Part shown: one piece after another, positions 51,895 through 60,273 of the stretch
Layout of the letters: each line of letters opens with the position of its first letter
How positions within the stretch are numbered: position 1 is the stretch's first letter
Source: Micromonospora sp. WMMD1120
GTDB taxonomy: Bacteria > Actinomycetota > Actinomycetes > Mycobacteriales > Micromonosporaceae
DNA: 64,000 nt
Direction: 5' to 3'
NCBI RefSeq assembly: GCF_029626235.1
Contig: NZ_JARUBO010000005.1
Location: 5,738,001 to 5,802,000, forward strand
Position numbers and translations under genes: made by a program
The notes under the pieces: model-generated
What the model saw: only the letters and a program-made list of their open reading frames with translations
Told to the model about the DNA's origin: nothing
Databases searched by the model: none

Positions 51895-52501
51895 CCGGCC
51901 GAGCGGGGGGCCACGGCGCTACGGCTCCGCGCAGCCGGAGCAGGTCGGCAGGGGTGTCCACGTCGACCGGGGCGCCGACGTCGTCGCAGGGCACCTCGAC
52001 GACCAGGTCCGGCCGGTCGCGCAGCAGGTCGCGGGCGCCCCGCTCGCCGACGGCGTACTCGTTCAGCAGCGGCCAGGTCGGCCGGCCGAGCACCATCGGG
52101 TGCCCGCGCCGACCGGCGTAGGTGGCCACCGCGACCACCGCCCCGCCGGTGTACGCCAGGCGCACCCGGCGCACCGCGACCGGGCTGAGCAGCGGCTGGT
52201 CGACGAGGACCACGAGCGCGGCCGGGGTGTCGGCCGGCAGCGAGGCCAGCCCGCGCAGCAACGACGAGCCCAACCCGTCGGCCCAACGGTCGTGGAACAC
52301 CGGCACCGCGCCGGGCAGGTCGGGTGACTCGTCGGCGCCCGCGCCGAGCACCACGTGCACCGGGTCGCAGCCGCCGTCGCCGAGCAGCCGGACGCCGCGC
52401 CGGACCAGCGGTTCGCCGTCCAGCTCGACGAGCGCCTTCGGTCGGCCGAAGCGCCGTCCCGCGCCGGCGGCCAGCAGCAGCCCGGCGACCACCGGCGTCA
52501 C
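51881..52501 (-). CDS. MobA-like nucleotidyltransferase (molybdenum cofactor cytidylyl/guanylyltransferase)
   Basis: A 206-aa NTP transferase. N-terminal GLLLAAGAGRRFGRPKALVE is the MobA/MocA nucleotide-binding motif, followed by VVLVDQPLLSPVAVRRV with the metal-binding Asp and GRRGHPMVLGRPTWP. In this context it probably completes the molybdopterin cofactor (CMP or GMP addition) for the divergently encoded xanthine-dehydrogenase-like enzyme. ATG 52501 lies 83 bp from the start of the first subunit gene, so the intergenic region is a shared divergent promoter. Confidence 0.85.
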   Translation of the reverse strand: MTPVVAGLLLAAGAGRRFGRPKALVELDGEPLVRRGVRLLGDGGCDPVHVVLGAGADESPDLPGAVPVFHDRWADGLGSSLLRGLASLPADTPAALVVLVDQPLLSPVAVRRVRLAYTGGAVVAVATYAGRRGHPMVLGRPTWPLLNEYAVGERGARDLLRDRPDLVVEVPCDDVGAPVDVDTPADLLRLRGAVAPWPPARPVSGG

Positions 52502-52583
52502 CCCCGTACGACAGGTTCGCGTTATTCGCCCCGGAATATACCGACAAAGCTACTCTGGGCCGGTGCAGGGCGGACCAGAGAAC

Positions 52584-53132
52584 GTGACGACCACCGATGC
52601 GGCGCACTCGTCCCGGGTGGCATTCGAGGTCAACGGCGCGTCCCGGGCGCTCACCCTGGACAACCGCACCACGTTGCTCGACGCGCTGCGCGAGCACCTC
52701 GACCTGACCGGGGCGAAGAAGGGCTGCGACCACGGCCAGTGCGGCTCCTGCACGGTGCTGCTCGACGGCCGCCGGGTGAAGAGCTGCCTGGTCCTCGCGG
52801 TCACGGTGGACGGTCGGTCGGTGGTGACCGTCGAAGGGCTGGCCGGGTCCGACGAGCTGTCCCCGTTGCAGGCCGCCTTCATCGCGCACGACGCTTTCCA
52901 GTGCGGCTACTGCACCCCCGGGCAGCTCTGCTCCGCCCGGGGGATGCTCGACGAGGTCGCGAAGGGCTGGCCCAGCGCGGTCACCGACGACCTCGACGCG
53001 CCCGCCGAGCTGACCGACGCGGAGATCCGCGAGCGGATGGCCGGCAACCTGTGCCGCTGCGCCGCGTACCCGCACATCGTCGCGGCCGTGCGGGAGACGG
53101 CGAACGCCGGTGCGACGGCGGTGGCGCGGTGA
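52584..53132 (+). CDS. (2Fe-2S) subunit of a PaoABC-like aldehyde oxidoreductase
   Basis: A 182-aa iron-sulfur subunit with two [2Fe-2S] clusters. The plant-ferredoxin-type cluster has CDHGQCGSCTVLLDGRRVKSC; the second cluster is in FQCGYCTPGQLCSA and GNLCRCAAYPHI. It transfers electrons from the molybdenum centre to FAD. GTG 52584 gives the usual short N-terminus; GTG 52563, with TACTCT about seven bases upstream, would be a leaderless alternative adding seven residues. The stop overlaps the FAD subunit start. Confidence 0.88.
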   Translation: MTTTDAAHSSRVAFEVNGASRALTLDNRTTLLDALREHLDLTGAKKGCDHGQCGSCTVLLDGRRVKSCLVLAVTVDGRSVVTVEGLAGSDELSPLQAAFIAHDAFQCGYCTPGQLCSARGMLDEVAKGWPSAVTDDLDAPAELTDAEIRERMAGNLCRCAAYPHIVAAVRETANAGATAVAR

Positions 53133-54112
53133 GGGCCTTCCGCTACCACCGGCCCGCCGACGTGGCCGACGCGGTCGCCGTGCTGGCGGCCGAGCCGCAG
53201 GCCGCCTACCTGGGTGGCGGCACCAACCTGGTGGACCTCATGAAGCTCGGGGTGCAACGCCCCGAGGTGCTGGTGGACGTGACCCGGCTCCCGCTGGACA
53301 CCGTGGAGGAGCTGCCCGACGGCGGCCTGCGGATCGGCGCGACAGTCCGCAACAGCGACCTCGCCGCCCACCCGGTGGTGCGCCGCGTCTACCCGGTGCT
53401 GGCCCGAGCGCTGCTCGCCGCCGCCTCCGGACAATTGCGCAACATGGCCACCACCGGCGGCAACCTGTTGCAGCGCACCCGCTGCGTCTACTTCCAGGAC
53501 ACCGGCACGGCGTGCAACAAGCGGGACCCGGGCAGCGGTTGCGCCGCCCGGCACGGCCACAACCGCGACCTGGCGGTGCTGGACTGGTCCGAGCAGTGCG
53601 TCGCCACCCACCCGTCCGACCTGGCCGTCGCGCTGGCCGCCCTGGACACCGTGGTGGAGGTGCACGGGGCGGACGGCCCGCGCGACGTCCCGATCGCCGA
53701 CCTCTACCGCTCCCCCGGCACCCACCCGGAACGGGAGACCACCCTCGCCCGGGGCACCCTGATCACCGCCGTCCGGCTGCCGCCACTGCCGGCCGCGCGC
53801 CGCTCGACGTACCTCAAGGTGCGCGACCGGGCCTCGTTCGCCTTCGCCGCCGGTTCGGTGGCGGCGGTGCTCGACCTCGACGGCGACGTGGTCCGCGACG
53901 TGCGGTTGGCGTACGGGGCGGTGGCGCACCGGCCGTGGCGGGCGTACCGGGCCGAGGAGGAGCTGCGCGGCCAACGGTTCAGCCCCGAGCTGGTGGCCCG
54001 GGCCGCCGACGCGGAGCTGGCCGAGGCGCGCCCGCTGCGGCACAACGGCTTCAAGCTGCCGCTGACCCGGGCCATCACCGTGCGGGCGCTCACCGACCTG
54101 GCGTCGTCGTGA
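53129..54112 (+). CDS. FAD/[4Fe-4S] subunit of a PaoABC-like aldehyde oxidoreductase
   Basis: A 327-aa flavin subunit. The N-terminal FAD-binding motif is YLGGGTNLVDLMKLGVQRPE, and ATVRNSDLAAHPVVRR and ATTGGNLLQRTRCVYFQD follow. Cysteines in QRTRCVYFQDTGTACNKRDP and GSGCAARHGHNR match the extra [4Fe-4S] cluster found in PaoB (YagS) and 4-hydroxybenzoyl-CoA reductase, not in classical xanthine dehydrogenase. ATHPSDLAVALAALD is another PaoB-like block. GTG overlaps the previous stop, and its own stop overlaps the next GTG. Confidence 0.88.
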   Translation: MRAFRYHRPADVADAVAVLAAEPQAAYLGGGTNLVDLMKLGVQRPEVLVDVTRLPLDTVEELPDGGLRIGATVRNSDLAAHPVVRRVYPVLARALLAAASGQLRNMATTGGNLLQRTRCVYFQDTGTACNKRDPGSGCAARHGHNRDLAVLDWSEQCVATHPSDLAVALAALDTVVEVHGADGPRDVPIADLYRSPGTHPERETTLARGTLITAVRLPPLPAARRSTYLKVRDRASFAFAAGSVAAVLDLDGDVVRDVRLAYGAVAHRPWRAYRAEEELRGQRFSPELVARAADAELAEARPLRHNGFKLPLTRAITVRALTDLASS

Positions 54113-56190
54113 GCACCGGGGCGGTCGGGCGGGCGCACAGCCGGCTGGAGGGACCGGAGAAGGTCACCGGCGCGGCCCGGTACGCGGTGGAGTACCCGGT
54201 GGACGGGGTCACCTACGGCTGGGCGGTGCCGTCGGCGGTGGTGCGCGGCCGGATCACCCGGATCGACACGGCGGAGGCGCTGGCGTCGCCCGGCGTGCTG
54301 GCCGTGGTGCACCACGGCAACGCGCCCCGGCTCACGCCCGGCGACCAGCCGGAGCTGTGGCTGTTGCAGGAGCCGGCGGTGCACTACCGGGGGCAGTACG
54401 TCGCGGTGGTGGTGGCCACCAGCCTGGAGGCGGCCCGCGAGGGCGCCCGCCTGGTCCGGATCGACTACGACGCAGGCCCACACAGCACGGTGCTGACCGA
54501 CGACCACCCGGGTCTGTACCGGCCCGACCACGTCAACCCCAGCTATCCGACCGACACCGCCGAGGGCGACTTCGACGCCGGGTACGCCGCCGCGCCGGTG
54601 CGGGTGGACGCCACCTACCGGACGCCGGCGTACCACAACAACCCGATGGAGCCGCACGCCACCACGGCGCACTGGCGGGACGGGCGGCTGCTGGTGCACG
54701 ACTCCACCCAGGGCACGTCGTCGGTGCGCGCCACCCTGGCGCAGATGTTCGCGCTGCCGCCGGAGTCGGTCCGGGTCGTCGCCGAGCACGTCGGCGGCGG
54801 CTTCGGCAGCAAGGGGTACGCAAAAGCCTCGGTGGTGCTGGCCGTTCTCGCCGCCCGGCACGTGGACCGCCCGGTCAAGCTGGCGCTGACCCGTCAGCAA
54901 CTGTTCGGGCCGGTCGGTTACCGCACCCCCACCATCCAGCGGGTCCGGCTCGCCGCCGACACCGACGGGCGGCTCACCGCGATCTGCCACGACGCGATCA
55001 GCCAGACCTCCACCGTCCGGGAGTTCGCCGAGCAGACCGCCGTCTACACCCGCAGCATGTACGCCGCGCCGCACCGCCGCACCACCCACCGGCTGGTCCG
55101 CCTCGACGTGCCCACGCCGTTCTGGATGCGCGCCCCCGGCGAGTGCCCCGGCGCGTACGCCCTGGAGTCGGCGGTGGACGAGCTGGCCATCGCCGCCGGC
55201 GTCGACCCGGTGGAGCTGCGCATCCGCAACGACACCTCGGTCGACCCCGACCAGGGGCACCCGTTCACCAGCCGGAACCTGGTGGCCTGCCTGCGCGAGG
55301 GCGCGCAGCGGTTCGGCTGGGCCGGACGTGACCCGTCACCCCGATCCCGGCGGGACGGGCGTTGGCTGATCGGGACGGGTGTGGCCGGGTCGAGCTACCC
55401 GGCCCGGGCACGGCCCTCCTCGGCGAGGGCTACGGCCCGGCCCGACGGAAGCTTCCTGGTGCAGGTCAACGCCACCGACATCGGCACCGGCGCCCGGACC
55501 GCGATCTGGCAGGTGGCCGCCGACGCCCTCGGGGTGCCGCCGGAGCGGGTGGAGATCCGCGTCGGCGACAGCGACCTGCCGACCGCGCCGCTGGCCGGCG
55601 GGTCGATGGGCACCGCGAGCTGGAGCTGGGCGGTGATCCGGGCCTGCCAGGCGTTGCGGGAGAAGCGGCGCGACAACCCCGGCGAGGTGACCGCGGAGGC
55701 GGACACCACCGACGAGGTGGGCAACCAACCCACCCGACCCCGGTACGCGTACGGGGCGCAGTTCGTCGAGGTGCGGGTGGACGCGGACACCGGCGAGGTA
55801 CGCCTGAACCGGATGCTCGGGGTGTTCGCGGCGGGGCGTGTGGTGAACCCGACGACGGCACGCAGCCAGCTCATCGGTGGCATGACGATGGGGTTGTCGA
55901 TGGCGCTGCACGAGGAGGGTCTGCTCGACGAGCGCTACGGCGACTGGGTCAACCACGACCTCGCCACGTACCACATCACCGGCTGCGCGGACGTGGAGTC
56001 CATCGAGGCGTACTGGTTGGACGAGCACGACGACGAGCTGAACCCGGCGGGGGTGAAGGGCATCGGCGAGATCGGCATCGTCGGCGCCGCCGCAGCGGTG
56101 GCCAACGCGGTGCACCACGCCACCGGCGTACGGGTCCGCGAGCTACCGATCCGCTTGGACAAGCTCATCGGAGTTTCCGGCTTTGCTTAA
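54109..56190 (+). CDS. Molybdenum cofactor-binding subunit of a PaoABC-like aldehyde oxidoreductase
   Basis: A 693-aa catalytic subunit of the xanthine oxidase family. Moco-binding blocks: EHVGGGFGSKGYAKASVVLA, MRAPGECPGAYALESAVDEL, and the C-terminal active-site Glu in KGIGEIGIVGAAAAVANAV. It is somewhat shorter than PaoC (about 730 aa). Together with the two upstream subunits it should oxidise aldehydes or N-heterocycles in the cytoplasm. PaoC-type enzymes use the cytosine dinucleotide cofactor, which suits the neighbouring MobA-like gene. No XdhC-type chaperone gene is seen. Confidence 0.88.
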   Translation: MSTGAVGRAHSRLEGPEKVTGAARYAVEYPVDGVTYGWAVPSAVVRGRITRIDTAEALASPGVLAVVHHGNAPRLTPGDQPELWLLQEPAVHYRGQYVAVVVATSLEAAREGARLVRIDYDAGPHSTVLTDDHPGLYRPDHVNPSYPTDTAEGDFDAGYAAAPVRVDATYRTPAYHNNPMEPHATTAHWRDGRLLVHDSTQGTSSVRATLAQMFALPPESVRVVAEHVGGGFGSKGYAKASVVLAVLAARHVDRPVKLALTRQQLFGPVGYRTPTIQRVRLAADTDGRLTAICHDAISQTSTVREFAEQTAVYTRSMYAAPHRRTTHRLVRLDVPTPFWMRAPGECPGAYALESAVDELAIAAGVDPVELRIRNDTSVDPDQGHPFTSRNLVACLREGAQRFGWAGRDPSPRSRRDGRWLIGTGVAGSSYPARARPSSARATARPDGSFLVQVNATDIGTGARTAIWQVAADALGVPPERVEIRVGDSDLPTAPLAGGSMGTASWSWAVIRACQALREKRRDNPGEVTAEADTTDEVGNQPTRPRYAYGAQFVEVRVDADTGEVRLNRMLGVFAAGRVVNPTTARSQLIGGMTMGLSMALHEEGLLDERYGDWVNHDLATYHITGCADVESIEAYWLDEHDDELNPAGVKGIGEIGIVGAAAAVANAVHHATGVRVRELPIRLDKLIGVSGFA

Positions 56191-56196
56191 ATAAGC

Positions 56197-56216
56197 CGAC
56201 AGTGATACAACTGTCG
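56197..56216 (+). promoter_or_regulatory. ArsR operator overlapping a leaderless promoter
   Basis: CGACAGT (56197-56203) and ACTGTCG (56210-56216) form a perfect dyad around GATACA, which fits a -10 element. It lies immediately before the GTG 56219, so transcription would start at the start codon and repressor binding would block it. Confidence 0.6.
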
Positions 56217-56218
56217 CC

Positions 56219-56584
56219 GTGCACGCCTTCGACGTGCTGGGCGATCCGGTCCGGCGCCGCATCCTGGAGCTGCTCGCCAGTGGCGAGCAGACCGCCGGTG
56301 CGCTCAGCGCGGTCATCCGCGACGAGTTCGGCATCTCCCAGCCCGCCGTGTCCCAACACCTGAAAGTGTTGCGCGACAACGGTTTCGCCACAGTGCGGCC
56401 GGAGGGCACCCGGCGGCTGTACGCGGTCGACCCCCGCCCGCTGCGCGAGGTCGACGGCTGGCTGGACCACTTTCGCCGGTTCTGGACTCCACCCCTGGCG
56501 GCACTCGCCACCGAACTGGCCCGGGGCCGACGCGAGCGTCGACTCCAGGGGCCCTCCGATGTCACCGATGAGAGGAACACCTGA
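56219..56584 (+). CDS. ArsR-family HTH regulator
   Basis: A 121-aa winged-helix regulator. HTH blocks: DVLGDPVRRRILELLASGEQ, then EFGISQPAVSQHLKVLRDNG and a wing GFATVRPEGTRRLYAV. No cysteine metal site is evident, so it belongs to the non-metal ArsR type that often pairs with SRPBCC (AHSA1) proteins, as here. GTG 56219 appears leaderless. The stop overlaps the next gene (TGATG). Confidence 0.88.
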   Translation: MHAFDVLGDPVRRRILELLASGEQTAGALSAVIRDEFGISQPAVSQHLKVLRDNGFATVRPEGTRRLYAVDPRPLREVDGWLDHFRRFWTPPLAALATELARGRRERRLQGPSDVTDERNT

Positions 56585-57225
56585 TGTTCGACGCCACCGA
56601 GCAGATCAACGCCGTGCAGCGCCGGGTCGGCAGCCGCACCCTGGAGGCCGGCGAGGCCCGGGTGAGCACGGTCAGCCAGACCTACCGGGCGACGGCCGAG
56701 GACCTGTGGGACGCCTGCACCAACGCCGAGCGCATCCCGCGCTGGTTCCTGCCGATCTCCGGCGACCTGCGGCTGCACGGCACGTACCAGCTCGAGGGCA
56801 ACGCGCACGGCACCGTCGAGACGTGCGAGCCGCCGCGCCGATTCACCGCCACCTGGGAGTTCGGCGACGAGGTGAGCTGGATCGAGGTGACCGTCACCCC
56901 TGTCGACGACGAGCACAGCCGCCTCGACCTGGACCACATCGCGCACGTCGACCAGGACCGGTGGGCCCAGTTCGGGCCGGGCGCGGTCGGCGTCGGCTGG
57001 GACCTGGGGCTGCTCGGCCTCGCCGCCCACCTGGCCAGCGACGGCAGCGGCATCACCCCGGACCAGGCCGCCGAGTGGACCGCCTCCGAGCAGGGACGAC
57101 GGGCCATCGAGCTGAGCAGCCAGCTGTGGTGCGAGGCGAGCATCGCCGCCGGCACCGACGCCGACGAGGCGAAGGCCGCCGCCGAGCGGACGACCGCCTT
57201 CTACACCGGCGCCCCGGAGGCCTGA
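56584..57225 (+). CDS. SRPBCC (AHSA1-like) protein
   Basis: A 213-aa protein of the START-like SRPBCC superfamily: YRATAEDLWDACTNAERIPR and WFLPISGDLRLHGTYQLEGN, then CEPPRRFTATWEFGDEVSW. This Ahsa1-like domain binds hydrophobic ligands or partner proteins. The C-terminal about 80 residues are helical. It is coupled to the ArsR-type regulator by a TGATG overlap; such pairs are common in actinobacteria and may sense lipophilic compounds. Ligand unknown. Confidence 0.85.
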   Translation: MFDATEQINAVQRRVGSRTLEAGEARVSTVSQTYRATAEDLWDACTNAERIPRWFLPISGDLRLHGTYQLEGNAHGTVETCEPPRRFTATWEFGDEVSWIEVTVTPVDDEHSRLDLDHIAHVDQDRWAQFGPGAVGVGWDLGLLGLAAHLASDGSGITPDQAAEWTASEQGRRAIELSSQLWCEASIAAGTDADEAKAAAERTTAFYTGAPEA

Positions 57226-57261
57226 GCCGCCCCGCCGGCCGGCGGGGTAACGTGCTGCGGC

Positions 57262-57777
57262 ATGACCCGCACGCCGTACGCGCACTGCTCCTACTGCGGC
57301 GCGGCCTACCCGCCGGCCGCCGGCTGGCCCCGATTCTGTGCCGTGTGCGGCGAGACCGTGTGGCGCAACCCGCTGCCCGTGGCGGTCGCGGTGCTGCCGG
57401 TCCGCACCGGCGGGGGCGTGGGCGTGGTGGTCGTCCGCCGGGACATCGAGCCGGCCCGCGGCCTGCTCGCGCTGCCCGGCGGCTTCATCGAGTACGGCGA
57501 GGAGTGGTCCGACGCGCTCGTCCGTGAGCTGCGGGAGGAGACCGGCCTGATCGCGGCGGCCGAGGACGCCCGGCTGTTCGCGGTGCACGGCGCACCGGCC
57601 GGCGGCACGATGATGGTCTTCGGGGTGCTGCCCGAGCGGGCGGCCGAGGACCTGCCGCCGTCGGCGCCCACCGAGGAGGCGACCGAGTGGCTGGTGCTCA
57701 CCGACCCGGTCGAGCTGGCCTTCTCCACCCACACCCGGGTGCTGGCCGATTTCCTCACCCACCACCGCCCCGCCTGA
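57262..57777 (+). CDS. NUDIX hydrolase with N-terminal zinc ribbon
   Basis: A 171-aa nucleotide/pyrophosphate hydrolase. N-terminal zinc ribbon: CSYCGAAYP and FCAVCGETVWRNP. The NUDIX box follows GLLALPGGFIEYGEEW in EYGEEWSDALVRELREETGL with the expected Glu ligands. Substrate unknown (NADH-, ADP-ribose- or nucleotide-type). It is followed by a two-tier hairpin and a minisatellite. Confidence 0.9.
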   Translation: MTRTPYAHCSYCGAAYPPAAGWPRFCAVCGETVWRNPLPVAVAVLPVRTGGGVGVVVVRRDIEPARGLLALPGGFIEYGEEWSDALVRELREETGLIAAAEDARLFAVHGAPAGGTMMVFGVLPERAAEDLPPSAPTEEATEWLVLTDPVELAFSTHTRVLADFLTHHRPA

Positions 57778-57875
57778 CCCTCGGACAGCACCTCGCCGTC
57801 CCCGGAGCCCGCCCTCCAACCGCCCCCTCGGCCCGTCCGCCCTGGGCCCTGGTTGAGCCCGCCCCCGCCCGACCA

Positions 57876-57955
57876 GCAAGATCGTGCTCGATCCATGTTG
57901 TAGTGGCCTCGCGAGATGGCGAGGCCACTACTTCCCGGTTCGAGCACGATCTTGC
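57876..57955. terminator. Two-tier hairpin (bidirectional terminator)
   Basis: An outer 16-bp stem (57876-57891 with 57940-57955, core GATCGTGCTCGA) encloses an inner 13-bp stem (57900-57912 with 57919-57931, core AGTGGCCTCGC). It lies between two convergent genes and just before the tandem repeats, as a shared terminator would. Confidence 0.7.
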
Positions 57956-57962
57956 GGGGCGC

Positions 57963-58235
57963 GGGGCGCGGGCGCGGGGCGCGGGCGCGGGGCGCGGGCG
58001 CGGGGCGCGGGCGCGGGGCGCGGGCGCGGGGCGCGGGCGCGGGGCGCGGGCGCGGGGCGCGGGCGCGGGGCGCGGGCGCGGGGCGCGGGCGCGGGGCGCG
58101 GGCGCGGGGCGCGGGCGCGGGGCGCGGGCGCGGGGCGCGGGCGCGGGGCGCGGGCGCGGGGCGCGGGCGCGGGGCGCGGGCGCGGGGCGCGGGCGCGGGG
58201 CGCGGGCGCGGGGCGCGGGCGCGGGGCGCGGGTGC
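57963..58235. repeat. Minisatellite: 21 tandem copies of a 13-bp unit
   Basis: The unit GGGGCGCGGGCGC repeats head-to-tail without interruption for 273 bp; only the last unit differs (C to T). The 13-bp period produces artificial repetitive frames in all three phases. The array lies between a terminator-like hairpin and the stop of the ABC transporter gene and encodes nothing. Confidence 0.97.
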
Positions 58236-58254
58236 AGGAGGGCGGGGCGCGGAG

Positions 58255-60207
58255 TCAGCGGGGCAGGGCGTCGTCGGTGCCGGTCAGGTAGCCGCTGGCC
58301 TGCAGGTCGAACAGCTCCCGGTAGAGGCCGCCGGCGGCCATCAGCTCGTCGTGGTTACCGTGCTGAACGAGCCGGCCCCGCTCCAGCACGAAGATCCGAT
58401 CGGCGTGCCGGACGTTGGCCAGTCGATGGGTGATCAGGACGACCGCCCGGTCGGGGCTGCGGCGTAGGTGTTGGAACAGCGCGTGTTCGGCGCGGGCGTC
58501 CAGGGCCGCCGAGGGTTCGTCGCAGATCAGCAGGGCGGCGTCCCGGTACAGGCCACGGGCGGCGACCAACCGTTGCCACTGCCCGCCGGACAACTCGTGA
58601 CCGTCCTTGAACTCGCGGTCGAGCAGCGTGTCGTAGCCGTTCGGCAGGCCGCTGATCATGTCGTGCGCGGCGGCGGCGCCGGCCGCCTCCTGCACGCTCG
58701 GCCCGATCCGGTCCGGGGCGCGGTCGTGCCGTCCCACCCGGATGTTCTGCCCGGCGGTGAACGGGAACTTCCAGTACTCCTGGGTCAGCACGGCCACCTG
58801 GCCGCCGAGGGCGCGCGGGTCCAGCTCGACGGCGTCGACGCCGTCCCAGCGGATCGTCCCTCCGGTCGGCCGGTACAGCCCGGCGATCAGCTTGGCCAGG
58901 GTGGTCTTGCCGGAGCCGTTCTCGCCGACCAGTGCGATCACCTCTCCCCGGCGGACGGTCAGGCTCACCCGGTCCACGGCCGGCCTGTCGGTGTCCGGGT
59001 ACCGAAGGCTCACCTCGTCCAGCTCGATCACCCCGACGGCGTCGACGAGGCGGTCGCCGCCGATCGGCACCCGGGCGTGGGCGCGGGCCAGGAAGTCCCG
59101 GTAGTCCTGGTAGTAGAGGGCGTCCTCGTAGAGCGAGTTCGTGGCGACGACCGCCACGCCGAGGCTGTTGCGCGCCGACTGCAGGGCGAGCAGGGCGGTG
59201 GCCGCGGCGGCGAGGGCCACCATCCCGGCCAGCAACAGGCCGCCGAGCACCGCGTACACCCCGAAGGTGGCCAGGCCCGCGACGGTCGCGCCGGCGACCC
59301 GCGTGCCGGTCTGCGCGCGGACCAACCGCAGTTGGGCGCGGGTCTCGACGGCCATCACGCCGCGGTACTCGCTGAGCAGGAAGTCGCGCATCTGGTACGC
59401 GCGCACCTCGGCGGCGGTGTGCCGGTTGGCCATCAGGTGGGCCAGCATCCACATCCGACGCTGACGGGTGATCCGGGCCAGCATCGCCAGGTACTCACGG
59501 CGGGCCATCCGCACCGCGGTGACCGCCTCGGGCACCGCGGCGAGCAGCAGACACGGCAGCAGCAGCGGCTGGATGACGGTCACCGCCACCGCGGTGGCCA
59601 GCATGCCGACCACACCGGTGACCAGGTTGACCGTGTGGTCGACGATGTACGCGGCCTCGGTTATCCCCCGGTCCCGGGCCCGGTCCATCTCCTCGGCGAA
59701 GCCGGCGTCGTCGAACGCGGCCAACTCCACGGCTGTGGTCGCCTCGAACAGCCGCAACTCCACCTGGTAGTTGATCTGCGGGGTGAGCCGGGCCTGCGCC
59801 CAGCCGGCCGCGATCGCCAGGCCGCCGCGTGCCGAGACCGCCACCGCCGCGACGACCAGCGCCGGCAGGGCCGCTCGGACCCGGTCCGGGGTGGGACCGG
59901 CGGCGAACAACTCGCTCAGCACGCTGGTCGTGGCCAGCAGGCCGAACGTGGTCATCACGCCGGCGGCGACGTTCAGGCCGACCGAGGCGACGGTGTCCCG
60001 ACGACTGGTGCTCCAGGCCAGGCCGACCGCCTCGCGGACCAACCGGGGCAGCCGGCGGGCCACCGCCCAGAAGCCGGTGTGGGCGAACTCGTGCGCGTGG
60101 TGCAGCCAGTCGGGGTCCTCCAGCTCCGGCAGCATCGTGCCGGTCGGCGGATCGCCCGGTTGGTCGTCGTCCTCGGCGGGGGTGCGCTGGCGGGCCATCG
60201 ACTCCAC
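58255..60207 (-). CDS. ABC exporter (fused permease-ATPase)
   Basis: A 650-aa exporter half-transporter. Membrane domain from about residue 60 to 350 (ASVGLNVAAGVMTTFGLLAT; LPALVVAAVAVSARGGLAIA). ATPase domain with Walker A GENGSGKTT, signature LSGGQWQRLVAARGL, Walker B ALLICDEPSAALD and switch His in LITHRLANV. The N-terminal 50 residues are Pro/Asp-rich with WLHHAHEFAHTG, unlike the MsbA-type exporter in the window. GTG 60207 has GAGGAGG upstream. Close to actinobacterial lipid/peptide exporters; substrate unknown. It follows the histidine-kinase gene in the same direction but with a 66-bp gap. Confidence 0.87.
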   Translation of the reverse strand: MESMARQRTPAEDDDQPGDPPTGTMLPELEDPDWLHHAHEFAHTGFWAVARRLPRLVREAVGLAWSTSRRDTVASVGLNVAAGVMTTFGLLATTSVLSELFAAGPTPDRVRAALPALVVAAVAVSARGGLAIAAGWAQARLTPQINYQVELRLFEATTAVELAAFDDAGFAEEMDRARDRGITEAAYIVDHTVNLVTGVVGMLATAVAVTVIQPLLLPCLLLAAVPEAVTAVRMARREYLAMLARITRQRRMWMLAHLMANRHTAAEVRAYQMRDFLLSEYRGVMAVETRAQLRLVRAQTGTRVAGATVAGLATFGVYAVLGGLLLAGMVALAAAATALLALQSARNSLGVAVVATNSLYEDALYYQDYRDFLARAHARVPIGGDRLVDAVGVIELDEVSLRYPDTDRPAVDRVSLTVRRGEVIALVGENGSGKTTLAKLIAGLYRPTGGTIRWDGVDAVELDPRALGGQVAVLTQEYWKFPFTAGQNIRVGRHDRAPDRIGPSVQEAAGAAAAHDMISGLPNGYDTLLDREFKDGHELSGGQWQRLVAARGLYRDAALLICDEPSAALDARAEHALFQHLRRSPDRAVVLITHRLANVRHADRIFVLERGRLVQHGNHDELMAAGGLYRELFDLQASGYLTGTDDALPR

Positions 60208-60273
60208 GGACCCTCCTCGGGACGGGATTCACCGACGCTGCCCGAGACTACTGGCGGCGACCACCCACTGTCT

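Noticed and set aside
57963..58235. Possible CRISPR array
   Set aside because: The 13-bp units are contiguous, without spacers, and no cas genes are nearby.
57884..58467. Three overlapping frames encoding Arg/Gly/Ala repeats
   Set aside because: They are only the translation of the 13-bp tandem repeat in three phases and have no ribosome binding site or domain.
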